Assembly: GCF_001457025.1 (NCBI RefSeq)
Contig: NZ_KQ758602.1
Location: forward strand, 248,001 to 312,000
Reading direction: 5' to 3'
Origin: Pseudarthrobacter enclensis
GTDB taxonomy: Bacteria > Actinomycetota > Actinomycetes > Actinomycetales > Micrococcaceae
DNA: 64,000 nucleotides
The position numbers and the translations under genes were made by a program. Positions 35,966-44,326 of this stretch are shown in pieces; the stretch's first letter is position 1, and every line of letters begins with the position of its first letter. The notes under the pieces are model-generated. The model saw only the letters and a list, made by a program, of their open reading frames with translations, did no database searches and was not told where the DNA came from.

Positions 35966-36418
35966 ATGGGAATCGGCGACAGCATCGGCAAGGCAGCAGA
36001 GAACGCCATGGAGGACCTGGCGGGTACGTCCGACCCCGCGGAAAAGATGGACGTTCCGGATCCCGCGGACCCCAATGACCACGTGGAGGTCCATTCCTCC
36101 CTGAGCGAGGGTTCCAATGCCATGGAGGCGGAGAAAGAGAAGGCGCCGGGCCTGAAGACCGGAGCGGCCCCGGGGCCGGTCTCGGAGAATCCCCTCGGCG
36201 GCGACGCCGACAGGCCGGCGGTCGGCGGGACGGGCAGTGACTCGGCGGACGACGACGGCGGCCTGGCCGGAGACGCCACGGCACCTGGCGGAGCGGCAGG
36301 CGCAGCGGGCGGCCGGGTTTCCGGGCCGGGTGGACTTCCCGAAGGGAACCCAGATGAGCTGCGGGCAGACCCCTCGGAGGGCGACCAGGATCCGTCCACC
36401 AGCACCGGGCGCGGCTGA
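35966..36418 (+). CDS. Hydrophilic low-complexity protein
   Basis: A 150-residue protein with an excellent AGAAGGAG before ATG 35966. Only the first 20 residues (IGDSIGKAAENAMEDLAG) look helical and amphipathic. The rest is Asp/Glu/Pro/Gly-rich and likely disordered. The N-terminal helix resembles CsbD-like stress proteins, but the match is too short to name the family. Confidence 0.55.
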   Translation: MGIGDSIGKAAENAMEDLAGTSDPAEKMDVPDPADPNDHVEVHSSLSEGSNAMEAEKEKAPGLKTGAAPGPVSENPLGGDADRPAVGGTGSDSADDDGGLAGDATAPGGAAGAAGGRVSGPGGLPEGNPDELRADPSEGDQDPSTSTGRG

Positions 36419-36479
36419 CCGCCTGCCGCAATCGCCGCCGTCGTCAACGGCTGTGGACGCTGCCGGCGGCGGGCAGGCC

Positions 36480-36516
36480 GGGAGTGGCCGGAGTCAGCGG
36501 GGCTCCGGCCACTCCC
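36480..36516. terminator. Perfect 14-bp stem terminator
   Basis: GGGAGTGGCCGGAG and CTCCGGCCACTCCC form a perfect stem with a nine-base loop. It lies at the junction of convergent genes, with the right arm inside the last codons of the GDPD gene. It probably acts in both directions. Confidence 0.65.
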
Positions 36517-37300
36517 CGCGCTCGGCTAAAACGGCGCGCAGCAGGTCCGCGCGGTCGGTGACGATGCCGCCCACCCCCAGTTCAAGGAGCCGGCGCATCT
36601 CGTCGGGCTCGTTGATGGTCCAGACATGCACGGTGAGTCCCAGGGCGTTCGCGCGCCGCAGGAATCCCGGGGTCACCACCCGCACCGCACCGTAGCGCAC
36701 CGGCACCTGCAGGGCATGGACATCGCGCAGGACCCTCCGCATCAGCCACCGGAAGGCGGGGCCCGGAAGCACAGGCCCCAGCAGGGTGAACAGGGCGTTG
36801 GACCCCACCCCGGCCGACGCCGCGACAGGGCGGCTGAGCAGCTTCAGCACCGCCCGGCGCCGGCGGTCCGAGAAGCTGGTGACCAGCACACGGTCGTGGA
36901 CGCCGTGCCGCTCAATGGCCTCGGCGGTGCTGCGGACCGAGTTCCAGTCCTTGACGTCCAGGTTGACCCTCGCCTCCGGCAGGGCGGTGATGAGTTCCTC
37001 GAAGGTGGGAATCGGCTCCCGGCCGGCGATGCGGGCGTCGGCCACCTGCCGGGCCGGCAGGTCCGCGACGGGGCCGCTGCCGTCCGTCACCCGGTCCAGG
37101 GTGGAGTCGTGGAAAAGGAGGAGTACGCCGTCGGCCGTGGTGTGGACGTCTGTTTCCAGGTACCGGCAGCCCAGGTCAACGGCGGCGCGGAAGGCTGCCA
37201 TCGAGTTTTCCAGCCCGTCCATGGAAAAGCCGCGGTGTGCCATGGCAATGGGAAGCCGGGCGCCGCCGGCGTCCGGGTGGTCGAAGAACGGCAGGCTCAC
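36494..37300 (-). CDS. Glycerophosphodiester phosphodiesterase
   Basis: A 268-residue GDPD TIM barrel that hydrolyses glycerophosphodiesters to glycerol 3-phosphate and an alcohol. Active-site motifs are AHRGFS with the catalytic His, the metal-binding ETDVH, and the second His in LFHDSTLDR. It starts at GTG 37300. No signal peptide is seen, so it is probably cytoplasmic and recycles phospholipid headgroups. It ends inside a strong terminator stem. Confidence 0.88.
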   Translation of the reverse strand: MSLPFFDHPDAGGARLPIAMAHRGFSMDGLENSMAAFRAAVDLGCRYLETDVHTTADGVLLLFHDSTLDRVTDGSGPVADLPARQVADARIAGREPIPTFEELITALPEARVNLDVKDWNSVRSTAEAIERHGVHDRVLVTSFSDRRRRAVLKLLSRPVAASAGVGSNALFTLLGPVLPGPAFRWLMRRVLRDVHALQVPVRYGAVRVVTPGFLRRANALGLTVHVWTINEPDEMRRLLELGVGGIVTDRADLLRAVLAERGEWPEPR

Positions 37301-37341
37301 AGTGCGAGCGTACCGGAGCCGGGGGCGCGGCGGGGCGGGCG

Positions 37342-37590
37342 TCAGTCGGCGTGCGGGAAGATCTCCACCGCGTCACCGCAGTGCAGCAGGGTCCGGCCCC
37401 GGCCGCCGTCCAGGTGCACCCATACGGCCGAGTGGTCCGCCGTGATGGCATCCACCACGCCCGCGGCCTCGAAGCCGGGCGAGAGCCGGACGCGGACCCG
37501 GTCCCCCTGTTGGAGTTTCTTCCAGTGCGGCGCGGGCGTTGCCCGGCGCAGCGGTGCGTCAACGGTGTGGTGCTTTGCGCTTCGTGCCAT
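37342..37590 (-). CDS. Small hypothetical protein, SH3-like
   Basis: An 82-residue protein with a basic, probably flexible N-terminus followed by a beta-barrel-like segment (GDRVRVRLSPGFEAAGVVDAITADHSAVWVHLDGG). It looks like a small SH3-type or DUF1918-type fold, but I cannot name the family. Its start is 42 bp upstream of the GDPD start region and on the same strand. Confidence 0.5.
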   Translation of the reverse strand: MARSAKHHTVDAPLRRATPAPHWKKLQQGDRVRVRLSPGFEAAGVVDAITADHSAVWVHLDGGRGRTLLHCGDAVEIFPHAD

Positions 37591-37713
37591 CGTGTCCCCT
37601 TAGCCGGCGGGAGAGGCGTCTGCCCTCCGGCATCACGCTAGAGGGCCAAGGTGAACGCCAGGTGAGCGCTGCCTGTGAAAACGGCGGCGGGGCGCTGACC
37701 GGGAACACTGGCG

Positions 37714-38532
37714 TCAGGACTGCGGTACCCCCAGGGAAGCGAGCCGCTCCTCAAGGACCTGGGCCACGCCGTCGTCGTCGAAATGGGGCGCCTGCTGCCC
37801 TGCCGCGCGGATGGCTTCGGGGTGGCCGCTGGCCATCGCGTACCCCTGGCCGGCCCAGCGGAGCATCTCGATGTCGTTGGGCATGTCGCCGAACGCCACG
37901 ACGTCAGCGGCGTCGATGCCCAGCGCTGCTGCGTACTTGGCCAGTGTGACGGCCTTGTTCACGCCGGGGAGCGACAGCTCCAGCATGGGGACCCCGGGCG
38001 AGGAGTGGGTGGCGGCCGCAAGGTGTTCGACGGCGGGAGCCACCTCCGCCAGGAAGCCGTCCGGCGTGCCCTCCCGGACGATGGCCAGGAATTTCACGAC
38101 GGCGTCGTCCGCGGAGAGCGTGTCCCGCAGCGGCGCCGGGGTGAACTGGGAGAGCAGTTCACTGGATTCATTCTCGATGAAACCGGGCTCCAGGTGGAAA
38201 CCGGTGAGGGTTTCGGCGGCGAACAGCGCGGCAGGACGGAGTTCCTTGATGATGCGGCGGATTTCGAGGACGGCGTCGATGGCGAGGGTCTGCGCGGACA
38301 CCAGGTGGTCGGCCTCGAGGTCCCAGACCACGGCGCCGTTGGAGCAGATGACGCGGCCGGTGTGGCCCAGTTGCTCCTCGAGCGGGTGCAGCCAGCGCGG
38401 CGGGCGGCCGGTGACGAAGACCATCTCGACGCCGGCATCACGGCAGGCGTGGAATGCGCGGACGGTACGGGGGCTGATTTTTCCGTCGTGCCCGAGGATC
38501 GTTCCGTCTATATCGCTTGCCACCAACCGCAT
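37714..38532 (-). CDS. Cof-type HAD-IIB family hydrolase
   Basis: A 272-residue phosphatase. HAD motif I is ASDIDGTIL, motif II VFVTGRP, motif III has a Lys in NKAVTLAKY, and motif IV is GDMPNDIEML. The large C2-type cap lies between motifs II and III. It probably dephosphorylates sugar phosphates or flavin precursors. It stands alone with its own upstream region. Confidence 0.87.
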   Translation of the reverse strand: MRLVASDIDGTILGHDGKISPRTVRAFHACRDAGVEMVFVTGRPPRWLHPLEEQLGHTGRVICSNGAVVWDLEADHLVSAQTLAIDAVLEIRRIIKELRPAALFAAETLTGFHLEPGFIENESSELLSQFTPAPLRDTLSADDAVVKFLAIVREGTPDGFLAEVAPAVEHLAAATHSSPGVPMLELSLPGVNKAVTLAKYAAALGIDAADVVAFGDMPNDIEMLRWAGQGYAMASGHPEAIRAAGQQAPHFDDDGVAQVLEERLASLGVPQS

Positions 38533-38666
38533 GCTGCCAGTCTACGTGCAGCACCATTTGAATAGCCCCAGTCCACGCACGTCTGCGGAGCGGCGGCCGT
38601 TCCCCTTGGCCATGTCAGTCAGCCCGGGGCGAACACCTGACGGGACGCACCTGCCGCCCGTTCTCT

Positions 38667-38858
38667 TCACCGACGGCTGCGCTGGAGTCCGATTGCCACG
38701 CCCACGGCCAACAGCAAGACCAGGCTTGCCGGAAGCGTGAAAAGGAAGAGTTGCTGAGGGCCGGTAACGGCCAGGATGGCGGTCAGTCCTCCGACGATTG
38801 CCACGAGACCTCCCAGTATTGCAACCATAGGGCGCAGTGCTTTCGAGCTGGTCATCAT
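38667..38858 (-). CDS. Small two-helix membrane protein
   Basis: A 63-residue protein with two hydrophobic helices (about 10-30 and 35-55; VAILGGLVAIVGGLTAILAV and LFLFTLPASLVLLLAVGVAI) and a basic QRSRR end. GGGGGAGAA lies directly upstream; ATG 38855 one codon later has the better spacing. No function is known. Confidence 0.5.
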   Translation of the reverse strand: MMTSSKALRPMVAILGGLVAIVGGLTAILAVTGPQQLFLFTLPASLVLLLAVGVAIGLQRSRR

Positions 38859-39224
38859 TTCTCCCCCAAATCTGTTGGTACGTACCGACGGTGGGTTGTC
38901 ACCAAGGTGGTGGCACCGTAGCAGGGGCAACGCCCGGCAGTCTTGTCACACCACCAAAAGGTCACCGTCCCACCCGTGTTGGCAGCACCGGGTTGCCTTT
39001 CCGCGCCGCCCCCACGGTTCCCCCTACTACCGGCCCGTAGCGTAGCGCCGCGTTTCGGCGCGGGAGCATACTGAAAGCGCCGCCCCGCCACTGGCGCGCC
39101 CAGCCGTCCGGGGCCAGTCACCGGCAGCCCCGGGAGTCCTGCCGGCAGCCCGCGAACGTGGGGAAACTGCCCACGCTGCGCATCCTGTGAGGAACAACGG
39201 TCTCAGAGGGGTTGAAGAACAACA
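38859..39224. other. Intergenic region, 366 bp
   Basis: No convincing gene. It must hold divergent promoters for the small membrane protein and the secreted protein. A short perfect hairpin GCGCCG-CGTTT-CGGCGC lies at 39045-39061. GTCACC/GTCACA half sites occur near 38900-38970, but I cannot define an operator. Confidence 0.4.
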
Positions 39225-39755
39225 ATGAACCGCACCAAAAATGGGGTACTGTCCCTGGCCGCCGCAGTGCTGGCGCTGGGGCTCACACCGGGAACCGCCG
39301 TTGCCCACGGCGGGTCCGGACACGGAGGATCGGACGGCGACGATTGGCGCAACAACGACGACCAGCGCCGGCTGGTCAGGGTCCTGCGCCATGTCACCGA
39401 CGACTACCGCTGGCTGAAGAATGCGGAGGCGGACGGCTACAAGAAGATCACCGAGTGCATTGAGAAGCCCGGCGTGGGAGCGATGGGGTTCCATTACGCG
39501 AAGCAGGAACTCATTGACGACAAGACCCAGGCCCGCAAGCCCGAAGTCCTCGTGTACATGCCCGACCGGAACGGCCGGTACCGGCTGGTGGCGGCCGAAT
39601 TCATCTCGACCGCCAAGGACCGGCCCTCGATTGCCGGGATCGACTTCGAGGATGGCCCGTTCCCGGGATCGTTCGCACTCCACGCGTGGGTGTGGCGGGA
39701 CAACCCGGACGGCATGTTCGCGGCCTACAACCCGGACCTGCGCTGCCCCAAGTAG
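39225..39755 (+). CDS. Secreted conserved hypothetical protein
   Basis: A 176-residue exported protein. A signal peptide covers about residues 1-28 (LSLAAAVLALGLTPGTAVAHG), then a His/Gly/Asp-rich linker. The conserved domain has GVGAMGFHYAK, EVLVYMPDRNGRYRLVAAEFI and the C-terminal LHAWVWRDNPDGMFAAYNPDLRC. I recall this HxWxWxxNPxGxFxxxNP pattern from uncharacterised secreted bacterial proteins. Two conserved Cys (in ITECIE and at the end) could form a disulfide. Function unknown. Confidence 0.7.
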   Translation: MNRTKNGVLSLAAAVLALGLTPGTAVAHGGSGHGGSDGDDWRNNDDQRRLVRVLRHVTDDYRWLKNAEADGYKKITECIEKPGVGAMGFHYAKQELIDDKTQARKPEVLVYMPDRNGRYRLVAAEFISTAKDRPSIAGIDFEDGPFPGSFALHAWVWRDNPDGMFAAYNPDLRCPK

Positions 39756-39780
39756 CAGCGGGAGTGTAGTTCCAGTCAGC

Positions 39781-39817
39781 GGCGGGCCACGGCATCCGGC
39801 GGGTGCCGTGGCCCGCC
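39781..39817. terminator. Perfect 14-bp stem bidirectional terminator
   Basis: GGCGGGCCACGGCA pairs perfectly with TGCCGTGGCCCGCC around a nine-base loop, midway between the convergent secreted-protein and AAA-ATPase genes. Confidence 0.7.
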
Positions 39818-39843
39818 CGTGATCTCCTCCGCGGCGGCGCCCG

Positions 39844-40887
39844 TCAGGCCAGCAGCCAGCGCCACCAGCGGGGCCGTTCCGGTTCCGGCGCCGCGTCGGG
39901 CTCAGGCGCGGGTTCCTCGCCCAGGGCGAGCGCGGCCTCTTCGAGGTCGTCGGCGGTGAGCGTCATGACGGCGTCCCGGTCGAGGGCGTCGAGGCTTTGC
40001 CCCTCGTCCAGCGAGAGCCGCAGCGCCTGGCGGTTGAGCGCCTGCTCAAACAGGGTGCGGGCAAACCGCGCGTTGCCGGAGTCCTCGCCCTCGTGGAGGC
40101 CGGTGAAGATGCGGTGCAGCATCTGCTCCGCCCCCGACTCCAGCATGTAGCCGTGCTGGGCCAGCATTTGATGGAAGATCGTCTGCAGCGCCTCCACGGA
40201 GTAGTCCGGGAAGGTGATCTCGCGCGCGAAGCGGGAGCGCAGGCCGGGGTTGGAGAGCAGGAAGGACTCCATCAGCCGCGGGTACCCGGCCACGATCACC
40301 ACCAGGCGGTGGCGGTGGTCCTCCATCCGCTTGAGCAGGACCTCGATCGCCTCCGGGCCGAAGTCCATCCTGCTGTCCTCCGGGGCCAGGGCGTAGGCCT
40401 CGTCGATGAACAGGACGCCGTCCAGTGCGCGCCGGATCACCCGGTCCGTCTTGATGGCGGTCTGGCCGACGTACTGGCCCACCAGGCCCGACCGGTCCAC
40501 CTCCACCAGGTGGCCCTTCTGCAGCAGGCCCACCGCACGGTACATCTCGGCCAGGAGCCGCGCCACGGTGGTCTTTCCGGTGCCCGGGTTGCCCAGGAAC
40601 ACCAGGTGCTGGGAGGTGGCGACCTCCGGGAGGCCATGCGCCTTGCGGCGGGCCTGGACCTGGAGCAGTGCCACGAGGGCCCGGACCTGTTCCTTCACGG
40701 TCTCCAGCCCCACCAGGGCGTCGAGCTCAGCCTGGAGCTCGGCCAGCGGCCGCGCCGGCCCGGGCTTGGCACCCGTCAGGTCGCCCACCAGGTCGTCGAC
40801 GCGGTCCGAGCCGGACAGCCGGAGCTGATCGGCCAGGTGGCTGATGGTTTCGCGCAGGTCATCGAGCGGGTTGCGGCTGAGAGCCAT
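39844..40887 (-). CDS. AAA family ATPase, CbbX/SpoVK-like
   Basis: A 347-residue AAA+ protein. A helical N-terminus (about 1-60) precedes the AAA module with Walker A GNPGTGKTT, the CbbX-type pore segment VDRSGLVGQYVGQTA, Walker B GVLFIDEAYAL and the arginine-finger region GLRSRF. A charged Glu/Pro-rich stretch and an aromatic end RPRWWRWLLA follow. ATG 40887 has GGAGG directly upstream, preferred to 40911. Such proteins remodel partner proteins; no Rubisco or ESX operon is visible here, so the client is unknown. Confidence 0.85.
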   Translation of the reverse strand: MALSRNPLDDLRETISHLADQLRLSGSDRVDDLVGDLTGAKPGPARPLAELQAELDALVGLETVKEQVRALVALLQVQARRKAHGLPEVATSQHLVFLGNPGTGKTTVARLLAEMYRAVGLLQKGHLVEVDRSGLVGQYVGQTAIKTDRVIRRALDGVLFIDEAYALAPEDSRMDFGPEAIEVLLKRMEDHRHRLVVIVAGYPRLMESFLLSNPGLRSRFAREITFPDYSVEALQTIFHQMLAQHGYMLESGAEQMLHRIFTGLHEGEDSGNARFARTLFEQALNRQALRLSLDEGQSLDALDRDAVMTLTADDLEEAALALGEEPAPEPDAAPEPERPRWWRWLLA

Positions 40888-40914
40888 GCCTCCACTGTAG
40901 ACCTGCATCACCGG

Positions 40915-42273
40915 TCAGAGGGTGACTGTCCCGCCGGTGCGGCCGTGCCGGAGCCCGGTGGGGAATCCGAGGTCCAGGGGAACGGCGGCGGTGGTTCCGC
41001 AGCAGGCTTCCTCCTCCGCTGCGGCCGGGACGCTGGTGGAGCACACCCCCGTTTCCGGCAGCTGGAGTTCCACGGCGTCCGCGGCCTCGGCGTCCCCGGA
41101 CAGGACGGCGGCGATGGAACGGACCTGCTCGTACCCGGTGGCCATGAGGAAGGTGGGTGCCCGGCCGTAGGACTTCATCCCGGCGAGGTATAAGTCCTTC
41201 TCGGGCTGGGCGAGGACTTTGGCGCCGTGGGCGGGGACGGTGCCACAGCTGTGGAAGTCGGGATCGATCAGCGGGCCGAGGGCCTTGGGCGCTTCCACGG
41301 CGGGGTCAAGGTCCAGGCGCAGCTCGGAGAGGATGGAGAGGTCGGGACGGAATCCTGTGGCGGGAATGACCCGGTCCACTTCAACGGTGCGGCCGTCGGC
41401 GGAGTGAACGGTCACTGCGTCCCCCTGCGCGTCGATGGACGCGGTGTGGAAGCCGGTCAGCAGCTGGACGGCTCCGCTCTCGACGGCGGCGCGCAGCCGG
41501 GTGCCCAGCTGGCCCCGGGCGGGGAGTTGGTCGGCGTCCCCACCGCCGTAGGCCCGGGCCGGAGTGGCCGCGCGGATGGCCCAAAAGACATCGGTGCCCG
41601 GGTTGGCGCGGGCCACGCGGGCCAGGTCCAGCACCATGTTGGCGGCCGAATGCCCCGACCCGACCACCAGGGTTCGTCGGCCGGCGAAACCGCCGGCGGC
41701 AACGTCCGGCAGCGGTCCGGTGACCAGGCCGGCCGCGCGTGCCTCAGCCTCGCCCGGCACGGCCAGGCCGGAGGATCCCAGCGGCGCGGGGCTGAGCCAC
41801 GTACCGGACGCATCGATCACGGCGCGGGCCGGCACCTCGGTGACCAGGCCGCCGTCGTGCTCTATCCGCACGACGAACGGCACCTGGTCGCGGCCCTGGC
41901 TGCGGCCCTTGTCCATGCCCTGCCGGGTGACCGCGACAACGCGGGCGCCGGTCCGGATGCGGTCCCTCAGTTCCGGTGTGGCGGCGAGCGGCTCCAGGTA
42001 CCCGGAAACGATCTCCGATCCGTACGGAAGGGCGGTGGGCCGCGGCGCTTCCCAGCCGTTGCGCTCGAGCAGCCGCACCGAGGCCGCGTCGAGGTTGTAC
42101 TTCCAGGTGGAGAAGACCCGGACGTGGCCCCACTGCCGGATGGCCGAGCCGACGGCGGGGCCGGCTTCCAGGACGAGAGGCTCCAGGCCGCGTTCGAGCA
42201 GGTGTGCTGCCGCGGCCAGGCCAACGGGGCCGGCGCCGATCACCGCGACAGGCAGGGATTCCAGGGTGGTCAT
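40915..42273 (-). CDS. FAD/NAD(P)-binding flavoprotein of the ars operon (ArsO-like)
   Basis: A 452-residue flavin-dependent oxidoreductase with VAVIGAGPVGLAAAAHL for FAD at the N-terminus and a second dinucleotide motif RTLVVGSGHSAANM near residue 195. The C-terminal 60 residues include CSTSV and EEEACCG. A vicinal Cys pair there could bind arsenite or transfer electrons. It is the last gene of the arsR-aquaporin-arsC operon. ArsO-type proteins are often found in actinobacterial ars operons; the exact reaction is not settled. Confidence 0.8.
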   Translation of the reverse strand: MTTLESLPVAVIGAGPVGLAAAAHLLERGLEPLVLEAGPAVGSAIRQWGHVRVFSTWKYNLDAASVRLLERNGWEAPRPTALPYGSEIVSGYLEPLAATPELRDRIRTGARVVAVTRQGMDKGRSQGRDQVPFVVRIEHDGGLVTEVPARAVIDASGTWLSPAPLGSSGLAVPGEAEARAAGLVTGPLPDVAAGGFAGRRTLVVGSGHSAANMVLDLARVARANPGTDVFWAIRAATPARAYGGGDADQLPARGQLGTRLRAAVESGAVQLLTGFHTASIDAQGDAVTVHSADGRTVEVDRVIPATGFRPDLSILSELRLDLDPAVEAPKALGPLIDPDFHSCGTVPAHGAKVLAQPEKDLYLAGMKSYGRAPTFLMATGYEQVRSIAAVLSGDAEAADAVELQLPETGVCSTSVPAAAEEEACCGTTAAVPLDLGFPTGLRHGRTGGTVTL

Positions 42274-42285
42274 GCTGTCCTCGCT

Positions 42286-42693
42286 TCAGTTCGCTGGAAC
42301 CAGGGAGGCGATGAGCGCCTCAACCCGGCCTTTGATGTCGTCGCGGATGGGGCGCACGGACTCCACGCCCTTGCCGGCAGGATCCTCCAGGACCCAGTCC
42401 TCGTAGCGCTTGCCCGGGAAATACGGGCACTCGTCACCGCAGCCCATGGTGATGACGACGTCGGATTCCTTGACGGCCTCGGTGGTGAGGACTTTGGGAA
42501 TCTCGGCGGACATGTCGATGCCCACCTCGGCCATGGCCTCCACGGCGGCCGGGTTGACCTTGTCCGCCGGCTGGGAGCCGGCGGACCGGACCTCGATGGC
42601 ACCCCGGGACAGGGTGGTCAGGAACGCGGCGGCCATCTGGGACCGGCCGGCGTTGTGGACGCAGACGAAGAGGACGGAGGGTTTGCGGCTCAT
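42286..42693 (-). CDS. arsC: Arsenate reductase, low-molecular-weight phosphatase type
   Basis: A 135-residue enzyme reducing arsenate to arsenite in the cytosol. The N-terminal anion-binding loop is CVHNAGRS (CX5R). The central part is VITMGCGDECPYFPG and the C-terminal part EDWVLEDPAGK with the general-acid Asp. The second Cys pair and actinobacterial context favour a mycothiol- or thioredoxin-coupled enzyme. Its start overlaps the aquaporin stop by ATGA (42690-42693). Confidence 0.92.
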   Translation of the reverse strand: MSRKPSVLFVCVHNAGRSQMAAAFLTTLSRGAIEVRSAGSQPADKVNPAAVEAMAEVGIDMSAEIPKVLTTEAVKESDVVITMGCGDECPYFPGKRYEDWVLEDPAGKGVESVRPIRDDIKGRVEALIASLVPAN

Positions 42694-43391
42694 GCGGGCA
42701 CCTTTCGGTCAGCCGTCACGACGGCGGAGGTTGCGGGGAGTGGGTAAAGGAGGCGGACCAGGGCGTACCCGGCCGCGCCGCCCAGCAGCTGGGCGAGGAT
42801 GAAGGGAGGGACCGACGCCGGCGTGATGCCGGCGAAGGTGTCCGTGACGGTCCGGGCGATGGTCACCGCGGGGTTGGCGAAGCTGGTGGAGCTGGTGAAC
42901 CAGTAGGCGGCGGTGATGTAGCCGCCCACGGCGAGCGCCACCCGGTCGGCCTTTCCCGAGCGGAGGGTGCCGAAGATGACCACCAGCAGCCCGGCCGTGG
43001 CGATGGCCTCGCCCAGCCACAGTCCGGGGCCGGTGCGTTCCCGGGTGGAGACGGTGACGGCGTCCAGCCCGAACATCAGGTTCGCGGCCGCGGTCCCGGC
43101 AAGCGCGCCGAGGACCTGGGCTGACACCAGGGCCGTTGCCGTGCGGGTGCCGACCATGCCCAGGGCGCGTTCCGCGAGGGTGACCACCGGGTTGAACGCC
43201 GCCGAGACGGGCTGCAGTGCCACGATCAGCGCCACCAGCGCGGCACCCGTGGCGAGGCTGTTCTGCAGGAGCTGCAGGCCGGCGTCGTCCGGGGACAGCC
43301 TGGATGCCATGACGCCCGAGCCGACCACTGCCATCAGCAGGAAGGCGGTGCCCACGAATTCGGCCAGGGCCCGGCGGGCGATCATGCTCAC
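42690..43391 (-). CDS. MIP/aquaporin family channel of the ars operon
   Basis: A 233-residue six-helix channel with the two half-helix motifs FNPVV (first, Val replaces Ala) and FANPAVT (second). In ars operons such aquaglyceroporins act as arsenite channels, letting As(III) made by ArsC leave passively. No ArsB or Acr3 pump is present nearby. GTG 43391 overlaps the arsR stop (GTGA); ATG 43385 is possible. Confidence 0.87.
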   Translation of the reverse strand: MSMIARRALAEFVGTAFLLMAVVGSGVMASRLSPDDAGLQLLQNSLATGAALVALIVALQPVSAAFNPVVTLAERALGMVGTRTATALVSAQVLGALAGTAAANLMFGLDAVTVSTRERTGPGLWLGEAIATAGLLVVIFGTLRSGKADRVALAVGGYITAAYWFTSSTSFANPAVTIARTVTDTFAGITPASVPPFILAQLLGGAAGYALVRLLYPLPATSAVVTADRKVPA

Positions 43392-43738
43392 CGTGCCTGT
43401 CCCCCGATCAGCGCGGCGAGGTTCTGCAGCGCCTCATTGCGGGCGCGGTAGTAGACCCAGACGCCGCGCTTTTCCCGGTCCAGCAGGCCGGCCTCATGGA
43501 GGATCTTCAGGTGGTGGCTGATGGTGGGCTGGGACAGCTCGAAGGCATCGTTCAGGTCGCACACGCAGGCTTCCCCGCCCTGGTGCGAGGCCACGATGGA
43601 CATGAGGCGCAGCCGGACGGGGTCCGCGAGCGCCTTCAGCAGCGGCGCAATTCCTTCTGCCGCCGTTTCAGACAGCGGCTCCCGGGCCAGCGGTGAACAG
43701 CAGGCCGCGGCCTGGACCGGGGTGAGCTCCCAAGACAT
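43388..43738 (-). CDS. arsR: ArsR/SmtB family metalloregulator
   Basis: A 116-residue winged-helix repressor. An N-terminal CCSPL could form a metal site, and ACVCDLNDAFELSQPTISHHLKILHEAGL is the typical ArsR recognition region with a CxC-like ACVCD. It derepresses on binding As(III). ATG 43738 lies inside its own operator, with a predicted leader of only about seven bases and no Shine-Dalgarno. It is the first gene of a four-gene arsenic operon. Confidence 0.92.
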   Translation of the reverse strand: MSWELTPVQAAACCSPLAREPLSETAAEGIAPLLKALADPVRLRLMSIVASHQGGEACVCDLNDAFELSQPTISHHLKILHEAGLLDREKRGVWVYYRARNEALQNLAALIGGQAR

Positions 43739-43779
43739 AGACACATGTAAATATTTACACTCATCTATGTCTGGCGCAA
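43734..43779 (-). promoter_or_regulatory. ars promoter with nested dyad operator
   Basis: GACATAGA (43734-43741) and TCTATGTC (43764-43771) are perfect inverted arms. The inner palindrome TGTAAATATTTACA (43746-43759) shares the same centre, 43752.5. On the minus strand TTGCGC (43779-43774) and TAAATA (43757-43752), 16 bp apart, form a plausible promoter entirely covered by the dyad. This is a classic ArsR-type autoregulatory site. Confidence 0.75.
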
Positions 43780-43827
43780 GCACTTCCTGGGGGTGCATTG
43801 TCGCCGCCCGGGGCTACACTGAACCTA

Positions 43828-43843
43828 TCGAACAAATATTCGA
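43828..43843 (+). promoter_or_regulatory. LexA (SOS) box of umuD
   Basis: TCGAACAAATATTCGA differs from the Gram-positive/actinobacterial LexA consensus TCGAAC-N4-GTTCGA at one position. It lies 14 bp before the GTG start of umuD, so LexA would block the transcript until DNA damage. Confidence 0.85.
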
Positions 43844-43856
43844 ATAAAGGTGTGTT

Positions 43857-44288
43857 GTGGGCGTTATTGTCGGGCCTCGCGTGATAGATGCGGGAGCGTC
43901 GCTGTTCTCGGTGCTGATCTCCCCCGTGGCAGTGGCGGCCGGTTTTCCGTCACCGGCGCAGGACTATTTCGACGGCCGGATCGACCTCAACGCGCACCTG
44001 ATCAAGGACATCACCAGCACGTTCGTCGTCAGGGTCACCGGAGACTCCATGGAAGGTGCCGGCATCAGCGACGGTGACGAACTGATTGTCAACCGCGCCC
44101 TGGAGCCCAAGGACGGCTCCGTGGTCATCGCCGTACTGGACGGCGAACTGACGGTGAAGCGCCTCCGCATCACGTCCGGCGGGGTTATCCTGCAGGCGGA
44201 AAACCCCCGCTACCCTGACATCCGCGTTTCCGCCCTGTCCGAACTGGTGGTCTGGGGAGTCGCTACCCGGTGCCTTCACCATGTGTGA
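43857..44288 (+). CDS. umuD: UmuD-like S24 peptidase, SOS mutagenesis factor
   Basis: A 143-residue LexA/UmuD-family autoprotease. The cleavage site is Ala-Gly in VAAGFPSPAQD near residues 28-29. The catalytic Ser is in GDSMEGAG and the Lys in ELTVKRL. After RecA-stimulated self-cleavage, UmuD' would support the error-prone polymerase UmuC. The GTG start has AAAGG seven bases before it. Its usual partner umuC lies 5 kb downstream behind a second SOS box, separated by a block of foreign-looking DNA. Confidence 0.92.
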   Translation: MGVIVGPRVIDAGASLFSVLISPVAVAAGFPSPAQDYFDGRIDLNAHLIKDITSTFVVRVTGDSMEGAGISDGDELIVNRALEPKDGSVVIAVLDGELTVKRLRITSGGVILQAENPRYPDIRVSALSELVVWGVATRCLHHV

Positions 44289-44326
44289 CGCGCGCTCCTG
44301 TCGCAGACGGGAGCGCCGTGGCCAGC

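Noticed and set aside
38855..39121. Small frames on either strand in the gap before the secreted protein
   Set aside because: They are Arg/Gly/Pro-rich and lack ribosome sites; the region is better read as promoters.
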